Below the pieces are notes generated by a model that saw only the letters and a list, made by a program, of their open reading frames with translations, searched no databases and was not told where the DNA came from. Both the position numbers and the translations under genes were made by a program. DNA of 11,015 nt. It comes from an uncultured Ruminococcus sp. (GTDB lineage: Bacteria; Bacillota; Clostridia; Oscillospirales; Ruminococcaceae). Location: the NCBI GenBank assembly GCA_947174085.1, contig CAMWHN010000047.1, positions 1-11,015 of the forward strand. Direction: 5' to 3'. Shown in pieces: positions 1 to 6,923 of this stretch (its first letter is position 1; each line of letters begins with the position of its first letter).

Positions 1-1462
1 ATTAAATATTCTAGTCAGTGTGCTTATTGAAAAATATCCTTTGAAATTAGATTTGACCGAAGAAGGAAAATTTGAAATTTCTCAAGAAAGCATAAATTAT
101 TTAGAAAATTTAGAAAAAGATGTTAATTTTACAGTGCTAATGGCAGAAAGCAATTTCCAAAGCAGTAATTCTGCCATGAAAATGGTTTCTGAAATTTTAG
201 AAAAATATACACAGTATTCTGATAAAGTGCATTTGAGCTATGTCGACCCGACAAGTAATCCTGATGTTGTGAATAATTATCAGGCAAATTATGCAGGTTC
301 TCTCACAGAGGGTGATATTGTTGTTTCTGATACGTCTGATAATACAAAACTTCGTGTTGTAAATATTAGTGATTTATTTACTTATGACCAACAGAAATAT
401 TATTATTATTACTATTATGGCTCTGGTTCACTGGAAGACTGTATTACAGGTTTTCAGGGTGAACAAAATTTAACTTCTGCCTTGATGTATGTGACTGATG
501 CAAATCCAATTTCTGTTGCAATCTTAACAACAGCAAATGGTGAAGCTTTATTTAACACAAGTTATCACACAAATTCACTCTCTGCATTTGCACAGACTTT
601 GTTTAAAAATGGCTATGATGTGCAGTATTTAGATTTATATACAGGGGATATTAATCCTGAAATTTATGACATGTTAATTCTTCCTGCACCTGTGAATGAT
701 TTAACTGCAAATGCAATTGATAGCTTATCTGCATTTTTATATAACAATGGCGAATATAATAAAAATTTAATTTATATCGCTGATTTCACACAGGGTGACA
801 CGCCAAATCTTGATGAATTTCTTGAAACATGGGGTATTCAAGTTACTAAAAATATCGCATTAGAGGGTGATGCCAATTCTGCACAACAAGTTTCATTATC
901 TGTTAGTACAGGCGTTGTTGCTGTGCCTGTTGCACATATTGCAGATGAAAAATCTGGTGCAAGTCTTGGTAATGCATCACTTCCGATTGCTACGCCTTTG
1001 TGCAGAACGATTAATTTGCTTTGGGATTCTAAATCCAGTGGCACTACTTCGGCATTGCTGAAAACTTCTGATTCTGTTTATTTAAATAAAATGGGCGAAC
1101 AAACAGAAAATGCAGACAAAACATCAGCTGGTGAGCAGAATGTCATGGCTGTTTCTAAACGTAGTACGATAATAGATAATATTTCACATCAAAGCAATAT
1201 TTTAGTCATGGGTTCTATGTTGCTAACAGATGCTAATTTAATGCAGGATAGTTCTTATAATAATGCACAGTACTTGATTTCTGCAATTAATATGATTTCT
1301 GGTAAAGATAATAATTTAGTCATTGCTTCTAAAGATTTAACTAACAAGACAATTACGATTACAACAGGCGGTATGCGTGTAATTTATATTGTGATTTTCA
1401 TGATTCCAAGTGCAGTCATTGCAATTGGCGTTTGGGTATTCTTAAGGAGACGAAATAAATGA
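1..1462 (+). CDS. GldG-like ABC transporter auxiliary membrane protein (5' end missing)
   Basis: The reading frame is already open at the left edge, and the residues before the first GTG (20) are hydrophobic, so the true start and most of an N-terminal membrane helix lie outside the window. The visible part fits the GldG/ABC_transp_aux family. A short motif of the form KLDLTEEGKFEIS follows the membrane segment, then there is an extracytoplasmic region with an alternating beta/alpha domain (about residues 163-290 counted from the GTG), and a C-terminal helix at about 452-475 followed by the positive tail RRRNK. Such proteins accompany an ABC ATPase and permease, whose genes would be expected to the left. 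A run of seven tyrosines (398-418) lies in a predicted loop. The stop overlaps the next start as ATGA, which suggests translational coupling. Family assignment is by pattern; the substrate is unknown. Confidence 0.8.
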   Translation, partial: LNILVSVLIEKYPLKLDLTEEGKFEISQESINYLENLEKDVNFTVLMAESNFQSSNSAMKMVSEILEKYTQYSDKVHLSYVDPTSNPDVVNNYQANYAGSLTEGDIVVSDTSDNTKLRVVNISDLFTYDQQKYYYYYYYGSGSLEDCITGFQGEQNLTSALMYVTDANPISVAILTTANGEALFNTSYHTNSLSAFAQTLFKNGYDVQYLDLYTGDINPEIYDMLILPAPVNDLTANAIDSLSAFLYNNGEYNKNLIYIADFTQGDTPNLDEFLETWGIQVTKNIALEGDANSAQQVSLSVSTGVVAVPVAHIADEKSGASLGNASLPIATPLCRTINLLWDSKSSGTTSALLKTSDSVYLNKMGEQTENADKTSAGEQNVMAVSKRSTIIDNISHQSNILVMGSMLLTDANLMQDSSYNNAQYLISAINMISGKDNNLVIASKDLTNKTITITTGGMRVIYIVIFMIPSAVIAIGVWVFLRRRNK

Positions 1463-3063
1463 GTGATAACCAGCAAGAGCAAAAATATTTGATTGAAAAT
1501 GAAACAACAGATATTGGCAAAGATACTTTCTTTGCTGATACATCTGCTGTTTCAGAGCAAACAGCTCCTAAACATGGCATGTCAAAGAATTTAAAAAGCT
1601 TGTTGATTGCGATTGCAGTATTAATATTATTAGGCGGAGCTTTGTTAATTATTATGTTAAGTAATAAGCAAGAAGAAGATTCTCAGCCCATTGATACAGA
1701 TTCTCTTGCAAATGCATTATTAGATGATGAAGATAGTGTCATTATGCTGAACCCTGAAATTTCTGATGATGTAGAAAAAATTGAGATTTCTAATACTGAT
1801 AATTTTGAAGTATATCTGCAAACAAAAGCAACAGAAGATACAAAAGCGATTTATGCTATTCAAGGCTTAGAAGATATTGCATTAGATACAGGGCTGATTT
1901 CTACACTGGTGAATAATGCAAGTGAATTTTCTGCAAACAGCTTAGTTGAAGAAAATGTATCTGATTTCGCAAAATATGGCTTAGATAATCCCAATGCAAA
2001 AGTAATGATGCATTATACTGACGGCACAGAGTTTGCATTTTCTGTTGGAAGTGTTTTTCCTATGGACGATTCACAGACATATTGTGAAGTAAACGGCAAT
2101 GTTTATCTTGTGAAAAGTTCTCTGATGGCGAATTATCAGAAAAATAGCCTTGCATTTGTTTCTAATATCATACTTGAAAAACCTGAAGAAGAACCAATTG
2201 TGGAATCTATGCGCATAGAACGGCAAGATTTAGATTATGACATGCAGATAGAATATGATTCTGAAAATGCAGAAGATACTTCTGTTGGCGGGAATTTTTC
2301 AACGCATATCATGTTAGAGCCTGTGAGAGTTTATTTAAATATTGACAAAACGCCTGATATTACAAATGGCATGTTTGGCTTAACTGCTGTGGAAATTGCA
2401 AAAATTCACCCATCAGAAACAGATTTCAAAAATGCAGGCTTTGATGAGCCGTTCTGTTCCGTTACTATGAATTGCAATGATGGCAATGATTATATCTTAC
2501 ATTTCGGGAAAAAATATACAACAGAAAATGGCACAGAAGCTTATTATGCCTATCTGGAAGGAACAAATATAATTTACGGAGTTGCAGAAACAAGAGCCGT
2601 CTGGACAACTGTTTTGCCAAATGATATTCACTCTGCTAATATTTTTAATACAAATGTTTGGCATATTGCTACACTGGATATTACAACAAGCAAAAATCAA
2701 GAATTGCATTTTGTCGGTTCGGGAGAAGATGCAGATAACTATACTGTCACAAAAAATAATGAAGCTTGTGATACAGAACGTTTCCGGTTATTATACAAAT
2801 TTTTATTAAATATTTACGGTGATGAATTATCTTTTGAAACAGAATTGCCAAGTACAAATCCAGATGCAGAAGTGCATTTGACAACACAAGACGGCAAAGA
2901 TGATTATATCATATCTTTTTATAAATTAACAGATATGAATGCGATAATTGCTGTGAATGGCATACCGACTTATAAAATCAGGTCATCTTGTATTGATACT
3001 ATCTGGCATAATATTGAAATTTTTGATAATCTTGATGAAGAATTTAGCTTGACATGGCAATAA
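1459..3063 (+). CDS. DUF4340-type membrane-anchored protein
   Basis: This 534-residue protein has a cytoplasmic N-terminus of about 45 residues, one membrane helix (about 46-67, rich in L/I/A/G) and a large outside part. The outside part contains two related blocks, around 170-220 and 325-375, each with a pattern like Y/AGxDxP, a beta-strand pair around DGT or DGN, and a tyrosine-rich strand. This is what DUF4340 proteins look like, often with the domain in tandem. Members of this family usually sit directly after a GldG-like gene, as here. AAGGAG at 1444-1449 lies 9 nt before the ATG, inside the preceding gene, and the start overlaps its stop by ATGA. It probably forms part of the same membrane complex as the GldG-like protein. 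The biochemical role is not known, and nothing in the sequence shows catalysis. Confidence 0.78.
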   Translation: MSDNQQEQKYLIENETTDIGKDTFFADTSAVSEQTAPKHGMSKNLKSLLIAIAVLILLGGALLIIMLSNKQEEDSQPIDTDSLANALLDDEDSVIMLNPEISDDVEKIEISNTDNFEVYLQTKATEDTKAIYAIQGLEDIALDTGLISTLVNNASEFSANSLVEENVSDFAKYGLDNPNAKVMMHYTDGTEFAFSVGSVFPMDDSQTYCEVNGNVYLVKSSLMANYQKNSLAFVSNIILEKPEEEPIVESMRIERQDLDYDMQIEYDSENAEDTSVGGNFSTHIMLEPVRVYLNIDKTPDITNGMFGLTAVEIAKIHPSETDFKNAGFDEPFCSVTMNCNDGNDYILHFGKKYTTENGTEAYYAYLEGTNIIYGVAETRAVWTTVLPNDIHSANIFNTNVWHIATLDITTSKNQELHFVGSGEDADNYTVTKNNEACDTERFRLLYKFLLNIYGDELSFETELPSTNPDAEVHLTTQDGKDDYIISFYKLTDMNAIIAVNGIPTYKIRSSCIDTIWHNIEIFDNLDEEFSLTWQ

Positions 3064-3077
3064 TTTCTTGTCAAAGC
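3047..3077 (+). other. Imperfect hairpin at the end of the DUF4340-type gene
   Basis: GCTTGACA (3047-3054) can pair with TGTCAAAGC (3069-3077), leaving one bulged A and a 14-nt loop that includes the stop codon. No T-run follows, so it is not an intrinsic terminator. It could affect mRNA stability or coupling to the next gene, or be chance. Confidence 0.25.
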
Positions 3078-3100
3078 ATGATAGAAAGGAGTTTGATTTT

Positions 3101-3367
3101 ATGAATAATTTTATGATGTATAAAGGCTATCCTCTTGTTCGTAAGGACAATGAGTTATATTATGGCTATATGAGTGAACCCTATGTTGTTTTTTTAAGAA
3201 TCGAAAAAACACAAAAAGAATATGGCATTATGACTGCCAAAAAAATAGAATTTTATCAAATGTCAACAAATCTTGATAAACCTGAAATTAAACAACGTGC
3301 AGAACGTGAAAATTTATATGAAGCACTTGATGTGGCTTCTGAATGGCTGAGCCGTTCTAAATCATAA
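3101..3367 (+). CDS. Small conserved-looking protein of unknown function
   Basis: This encodes an 88-residue soluble protein without a signal peptide, membrane segment or cysteine motif. The start was set at ATG 3101 because GAAAGGAG (3084-3091) is correctly spaced, 9 nt upstream. An in-frame TTG at 3068 would place that ribosome site inside the gene and is rejected. The first half is rich in tyrosine with alternating hydrophobic residues (YPLVRKDNELYYGYMSEPYV), suggesting a small beta-sheet. The second half is charged and likely helical (KPEIKQRAERENLYEALDVA). It lies 37 nt after the DUF4340-type gene and 12 nt before the prolyl isomerase, so it is almost certainly cotranscribed. I do not recognise a named family and assign no function. 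Confidence 0.75.
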   Translation: MNNFMMYKGYPLVRKDNELYYGYMSEPYVVFLRIEKTQKEYGIMTAKKIEFYQMSTNLDKPEIKQRAERENLYEALDVASEWLSRSKS

Positions 3368-3379
3368 GGAGAATGCTAT

Positions 3380-4060
3380 ATGAAAAAATTACTTGCTTGT
3401 ATGACCGGAATTTTATTATTATTCACTGGTTGCGGTGCTAAAAATGAAAATAATTCCAGTGAAAATCAAAATGAACAAACTTCTCCTGCCGGAGCAGTTG
3501 CAGAAGATAATAATGCCGGAGCTGATAATTCTGTTTCAGACGAGAATATTATTATTATTACACTTTATCCGGATATTGCGCCAATTACTTGTGAAAATTT
3601 TGAAACGCTTGTTTCAGATGGTTTTTATAATGGCTTGAAATTTCATAGAGTAATGGACAATTTCATGGCACAGGGCGGTGACCCACAAGGTACCGGCATG
3701 GGTGGTAGTGCAAATACGATTAAAGGCGAATTTTCCGCAAATGGTGTTGAAAATAATTTATCACATCAACGTGGTGTAGTTTCTATGGCAAGAAGTAAAG
3801 CATATGACAGTGCATCTAGTCAGTTTTTTATTTGCTATGCAGATTGCAGTTCTCTTGACGGACAATATGCCGCATTTGGTGAAGTAACACAAGGCATGGA
3901 AGTTGTAGATAGATTTTTAGAAGTGCCTCGGTCTTATAGTGGTAGTGAACTTTCTTCTCCAAATTCGCCAATTGTGATGAAAGAAGTTACTATGATTGAC
4001 CCTGACGAAAATAATAATCCTCGTGTACAAATTATTATGGACGATTTTAAAACAGAATAA
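3380..4060 (+). CDS. Cyclophilin-type peptidyl-prolyl cis-trans isomerase, lipoprotein
   Basis: This 226-residue protein starts with a lipoprotein signal peptide (hydrophobic 4-16, lipobox FTGC, acylated Cys18). A low-complexity N/E/A-rich linker (about 20-55) follows, then a cyclophilin domain (about 56-206). Diagnostic motifs are FHRV (88-91, catalytic Arg90), FMAQGGDPQGTG (95-106), SMAR (135-138), SQFF (147-150) and LDGQYAAFGEV (159-169). It should catalyse proline isomerisation to help exported proteins fold at the outer face of the membrane. The position equal to Trp121 of human CypA, just before LDG, is Ser158, so weak cyclosporin binding is expected. AAGGAG (3366-3371) overlaps the stop codon of the gene before it. 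It is the last gene of the run and ends 2 nt before a shared terminator. Confidence 0.92.
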   Translation: MKKLLACMTGILLLFTGCGAKNENNSSENQNEQTSPAGAVAEDNNAGADNSVSDENIIIITLYPDIAPITCENFETLVSDGFYNGLKFHRVMDNFMAQGGDPQGTGMGGSANTIKGEFSANGVENNLSHQRGVVSMARSKAYDSASSQFFICYADCSSLDGQYAAFGEVTQGMEVVDRFLEVPRSYSGSELSSPNSPIVMKEVTMIDPDENNNPRVQIIMDDFKTE

Positions 4061-4062
4061 TA

Positions 4063-4106
4063 AAAATTCCTCTCTGTGATTAGCTTACAGAGAGGAAAAT
4101 TTTTTT
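4063..4106. terminator. Bidirectional intrinsic terminator between convergent genes
   Basis: CCTCTCTGT (4069-4077) pairs perfectly with ACAGAGAGG (4087-4095) around a 9-nt loop. Flanking TT/AA extends the stem to 11 bp. A T-run follows on the + strand (4100-4106) and an AATTTTTATT tract on the - strand. It serves the prolyl isomerase gene on the + strand and the dockerin metallopeptidase gene on the - strand, whose stop codon lies in the T-run. Confidence 0.9.
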
Positions 4107-5760
4107 AAAATCTATTTTCTTCATTTTTAATTTGACTCCACATATAGCGAAGTAACCAACCATCAAAATTTGTAATCTTAGTAGAAGAACCTGCCATCAT
4201 GATAGAAGTTCCATCATCTGGGAATCCACTTGGTGGAGGACCTGAATTAGTGCCGTTTTCGCCGTAAAAGTCGGTAATGCCAAAGCCGTGACCGATTTCA
4301 TGCTCCAGAACATGTACATTTGTACCGTCTAGCATGTTAATATAGGCATCATCTGATAATCTCTGCCCCCAGTCACCTCCTGCACCACCAATCGCTGGAA
4401 ATCCCTGTGTTGCCCATAAATACATATCAAAGCGATTTTCTAAGCCGTTTGGATATTGATAATCAGCTTCTGCAAAATGTTCAAATCTGGATAATTCATC
4501 TGGCGCACTTGGCAATTTATCTGGAATTGTTTCAATACCATTGCTTGTGTCATATTGGCTGTCATAGTCACTAATTAAATTATCATAAACAATTTCATCA
4601 TCATGTAAATCTAACAGGCAATTTTTATCTAAAACAGCCCAGCCAACAATTTTAACATCAATATGGTCATATTTCCAACCGTCATAATTTTTCAGCCAAT
4701 CGTTCCAAGCATTAATGCTATCACTTGCAAGCTTTTCAAATTGTTGTCTTTGTTCATAAGTAATTGTTTTATAAGACTGCCATCTGACTACAAAATTAAT
4801 TGTTCCATTTCCGGCATAAATCTGGTCAAATATCGTATTTCTTCTGGTAGTAGAACCCTCATAAACACAACGATTCTGCCAAATCCATTCTGCTGATTCT
4901 TTGTATTCTTCCGGCATATCCGCAAGTGTAATTTCTTCTGGATTCGGTTCTGGAGTTGGTTCTGTGATTGGTTCAGTTGGAGCTGGCTGTGTGGGTTCTG
5001 GGTCTGGAGTAGTTACTTCTACAGTCGGATAAATTGTATTCGGCTTCAGATTCACCATAAATGCAGGAAAACTTGTAATTTTACCAGATATAAATTGTTG
5101 TAATAATTTAATATCTTCTGTATTTAAATTTCCGTCACCGTTGACATCAGCTCTTGATGCTTTCATAATATTAGAAAAATCCTGATTTTTCACAATTTTT
5201 TTTGCAAAAATCAAATCATAGATATTTACAATCCCATCATGATTCACATCGCCAACCCGTCCACGATTTTCTAAAGAAACTAATTCCCATTCTGCACGGC
5301 TTGCATCATCGGTCATAATAATATTTCCGTTACTATCTGGTGCAACATACCAACCACCCGCTGTAATCTTGCAAATATTAGAATCTGGTTCTTGTTCTAA
5401 ACTATATTTTTGATAATTATTTTCGTCATTTTTGGCACTGACAATTAAACTGCCATCAGAATCTGTTGTCAAATAAGATTGATAATTGCTACCAGAACGG
5501 ATTGTATAAACATTAGGACTTTCTTGTTCTACTACCCACTGGTTATATTCTGCGACACCATCAGCATCATATTCACAAACATGATTATCATTTTCACCGC
5601 CGTTGCGAACAGTTAAATATTTTCCAGTTGCAGTATTTTTTAATAAATATGCCGCACTGTCTATATCAAGTGCTTTTGTATTTTGCATATTTTTATGATA
5701 GGCAAGTGTACTGCTTAATGCTATCAAACACGCAAGCGGAATACTTAATTTTCTAAACAT
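4105..5760 (-). CDS. Secreted dockerin protein: ricin-like domain, dockerin, metzincin-like zinc peptidase
   Basis: This 551-residue protein starts at the ATG ending at 5760, because AGGAGT (5772-5767) lies 6 nt upstream. A farther ATG at 5790 would put that site inside the gene. The order is: signal peptide (1-30, probable cut after TKA); a beta-trefoil ricin-B-like domain (about 36-163); a canonical type I dockerin (about 170-228) with two complete calcium loops, D171-x-N-x-D-G...D182 and D205-x-N-x-D-G...D216; a Pro/Thr/Glu linker (245-276); and a C-terminal domain (280-551) with HEIGHGFGITD. In that motif H487, H491 and D497 would be the zinc ligands and E488 the catalytic base. SIMMAGSS (519-526) would be the Met-turn. 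An Asp third ligand is known in snapalysin-type metzincins. The product probably docks on a cohesin scaffold and cuts protein or glycoprotein. The exact peptidase family is not recognised. Confidence 0.82.
   Translation of the reverse strand: MFRKLSIPLACLIALSSTLAYHKNMQNTKALDIDSAAYLLKNTATGKYLTVRNGGENDNHVCEYDADGVAEYNQWVVEQESPNVYTIRSGSNYQSYLTTDSDGSLIVSAKNDENNYQKYSLEQEPDSNICKITAGGWYVAPDSNGNIIMTDDASRAEWELVSLENRGRVGDVNHDGIVNIYDLIFAKKIVKNQDFSNIMKASRADVNGDGNLNTEDIKLLQQFISGKITSFPAFMVNLKPNTIYPTVEVTTPDPEPTQPAPTEPITEPTPEPNPEEITLADMPEEYKESAEWIWQNRCVYEGSTTRRNTIFDQIYAGNGTINFVVRWQSYKTITYEQRQQFEKLASDSINAWNDWLKNYDGWKYDHIDVKIVGWAVLDKNCLLDLHDDEIVYDNLISDYDSQYDTSNGIETIPDKLPSAPDELSRFEHFAEADYQYPNGLENRFDMYLWATQGFPAIGGAGGDWGQRLSDDAYINMLDGTNVHVLEHEIGHGFGITDFYGENGTNSGPPPSGFPDDGTSIMMAGSSTKITNFDGWLLRYMWSQIKNEENRF
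5083..5253 (-). other. Type I dockerin module of the metallopeptidase-like protein
   Basis: Two F-hand calcium loops are intact at positions 1, 3, 5, 6, 9 and 12 (D-N-D-G-N-D in both). Positions 10/11, which in type I dockerins help choose the cohesin, are Ile-Tyr in the first loop and Thr-Glu in the second. The two dockerins at 6954-7133 and 8948-9127 have Ile-Gly and Ala-Ile there. The module sits in the middle of the protein, between the ricin-like and peptidase-like domains. Confidence 0.9.
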
Positions 5761-5797
5761 GTTATCACTCCTAAATTTATTTTTTATCACTTAATAA

Positions 5798-6172
5798 TTA
5801 ATAATATTGTCTTATATCTTCATCTGGAAAATCAGCGTCATGTAGATCTTCAAGATAACATTCAATATCATCAAAATATGGAACTATTGTTTTTCTTTTA
5901 CAAATTGGACAAATTGCAGTATCGTCATCATCGTAAGTAACATGATAAACAGGCATAATAGAAACACATCCATAACAAGCACATTTAACAGAACCTGCTA
6001 ATTCTTTGCGATTATGTATTGCATATTTTTTGTATTCTTGTACTTTACGTTCTTCTTTCTCTTGTTCATCTAAATAAGCTAAATCATCATAGCTCATTCC
6101 AGTTGCCATAGCAAATTCTAATTCCTCACCCTCTAATTCCCATAGGAAATCCCAATCGCTTATAATAATCAC
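5798..6172 (-). CDS. Small acidic zinc-ribbon protein
   Basis: This encodes a cytoplasmic protein of up to 124 residues with no signal peptide. A four-cysteine ribbon is visible: C66-x2-C69 and C88-x2-C91, with an extra Cys64, separated by a strand region ending in TAICPICKRKTIV. This layout resembles small Firmicute proteins with a central CxxC...ALCPYCG-like ribbon, whose function is not established. The N-terminus is acidic and helical with a charged coil (about 35-57), and the C-terminus is acidic. The start is uncertain: GTG at 6172 lies only 1 nt from the strong AAAGGAG (6180-6174), while in-frame ATT codons at 6169 and 6166 would be 4 and 7 nt away. It has its own consensus promoter and ends 37 nt before the secreted peptidase gene with no terminator between, so the two are probably cotranscribed. 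Confidence 0.75.
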   Translation of the reverse strand: MIIISDWDFLWELEGEELEFAMATGMSYDDLAYLDEQEKEERKVQEYKKYAIHNRKELAGSVKCACYGCVSIMPVYHVTYDDDDTAICPICKRKTIVPYFDDIECYLEDLHDADFPDEDIRQYY

Positions 6173-6204
6173 GCTCCTTTGTGTAATATTTTACTGTTAT
6201 ACAA

Positions 6205-6233
6205 ATTATAACATAATATTTCTAAAATGTCAA
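6205..6233 (-). promoter_or_regulatory. Consensus sigma-A promoter for the zinc-ribbon gene
   Basis: Read on the - strand, TTGACA (6233-6228) and TATAAT (6210-6205) are separated by exactly 17 nt. TG one base before the -10 (TGTTATAAT) makes it an extended -10 as well. Transcription should begin near 6198, leaving a leader of about 25 nt. Confidence 0.88.
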
Positions 6234-6312
6234 TCGTTTATATTAATTTTTTTGCATATGTGTAAGATTCATGAAAAATTGTGTAGTTTCTCTGAAAATA
6301 GATTATTTTACA

Positions 6313-6341
6313 TTGACAGTACAAATTTTCTGTGGTATAAT
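6313..6341 (+). promoter_or_regulatory. Consensus sigma-A promoter for hsp20
   Basis: TTGACA (6313-6318) and TATAAT (6336-6341) are separated by 17 nt, with an extended -10 (TGGTATAAT). The start of transcription should be near 6348, giving a leader of about 88 nt. No CIRCE element (TTAGCACTC and its mirror) and no tandem CtsR heptad are visible, so the usual Firmicute heat-shock repressors are not evident here. It lies back to back with the zinc-ribbon promoter; the 79 nt between them show no clear operator. Confidence 0.88.
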
Positions 6342-6375
6342 AAACACAAATCACGGGAATATTAAGCAAGAGATA

Positions 6376-6423
6376 CTTTCTCAAATAAATTTAAAATTAA
6401 TTTAAAATTTTATTTCTTGAAAG
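6376..6423 (+). promoter_or_regulatory. Candidate RNA-thermometer hairpin in the hsp20 leader
   Basis: CTTTC (6376-6380) can pair with GAAAG (6419-6423), whose last bases are the beginning of the ribosome site AAAGGAG (6420-6426). After a small internal loop, AAATAAA (6383-6389) pairs with TTTATTT (6409-6415). Above that, TTT (6390-6392) pairs with AAA (6405-6407), and AAA (6393-6395) with TTT (6401-6403), around an ATTAA loop with bulges at 6404 and 6408. A weak, bulged, A/U-rich stem covering the ribosome site is typical of thermosensors before small heat-shock genes. Chance pairing is a real risk in AT-rich DNA. Confidence 0.4.
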
Positions 6424-6435
6424 GAGTTTTGCAAG

Positions 6436-6855
6436 ATGTTTGTACCGGAATTATTCAGAAAAAATGACTGGGACGAATTTTTTGAACATCCGTTTCACAT
6501 GCCTGTGCATGCTTCCCAAAATAATCCTATGAAAACAGATGTCAAAGAAACACCAAATAGCTATGAATTTGCAATTGACTTGCCTAACGTAAAAAAAGAA
6601 GATGTAAAAGCCGAATTGCATGACGGTTGTCTAACGATTAGTGCGTCTACTATTCAAAATCATGATGAACAAGATAAAAACGGCAATTATATTCGCCGTG
6701 AACGTTTCAGAGGTTCTTACAGCAGAAGCTTTTATATTGGCGATTCTGTAAAAGAACAAGATATTCAGGCAAAATTTACAGACGGTGTGCTGAATTTAAG
6801 CATTCCTAAAAAAGAACCTGTTACACCTGAAAAAAAATATATTTCTATTGATTAA
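6436..6855 (+). CDS. hsp20: Hsp20 small heat-shock protein
   Basis: This 139-residue ATP-independent chaperone holds unfolding proteins in the cytoplasm as large oligomers. It has a short N-terminal arm (1-33, with aromatic-rich FRKNDWDEFFEHPF) and an alpha-crystallin domain (about 34-130). The domain contains the DLPNVKKEDVKAEL segment, the dimerisation region YIRRERFRGSYSRSF and the conserved DGVLNLSIPKK near its end. The C-terminal tail carries the I-x-I anchor as ISI, one residue from the end. Length and layout are normal for bacterial Hsp20. AAAGGAG lies 9 nt before the ATG. The gene stands alone between its own promoter and a terminator. The leader can fold over the ribosome site, suggesting translational heat control. 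Confidence 0.95.
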   Translation: MFVPELFRKNDWDEFFEHPFHMPVHASQNNPMKTDVKETPNSYEFAIDLPNVKKEDVKAELHDGCLTISASTIQNHDEQDKNGNYIRRERFRGSYSRSFYIGDSVKEQDIQAKFTDGVLNLSIPKKEPVTPEKKYISID

Positions 6856-6881
6856 TTCTTAATTTATTTCCACCCTTTCAG

Positions 6882-6919
6882 AAAAAATCCGCCTATGTGT
6901 ATGCATGGACGGATTTTTT
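6882..6919. terminator. Bidirectional intrinsic terminator between hsp20 and the LRR gene
   Basis: AAAAAATCCG (6882-6891) pairs perfectly with CGGATTTTTT (6910-6919) around an 18-nt loop that may add two more C-G pairs next to a bulged A. The A-run on one arm and T-run on the other let it act in both directions. It ends 4 nt before the stop codon of the convergent LRR-dockerin gene. Confidence 0.88.
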
Positions 6920-6923
6920 GAAA

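Noticed and set aside
20..22. GTG as the true start of the GldG-like gene
   Set aside because: The frame is open to the left edge with hydrophobic residues that fit the end of an N-terminal membrane helix, and no ribosome site is visible.
3049..3078. TTGACA as a promoter -35 for the small unknown gene
   Set aside because: No TATAAT-like element occurs 16-18 nt downstream; the hexamer is better explained as one arm of a weak hairpin.
3068..3100. TTG start giving a 99-residue version of the small unknown protein
   Set aside because: GAAAGGAG lies inside this extension and is ideally placed for ATG 3101.
5761..5790. Longer N-terminus of the metallopeptidase-like protein
   Set aside because: The strong AGGAGT site falls inside it, and the signal peptide starts at the later ATG.
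6234..6435. CIRCE or CtsR operator near hsp20
   Set aside because: No TTAGCACTC inverted repeat and no tandem GGTCAAA-type heptads were found on either strand.
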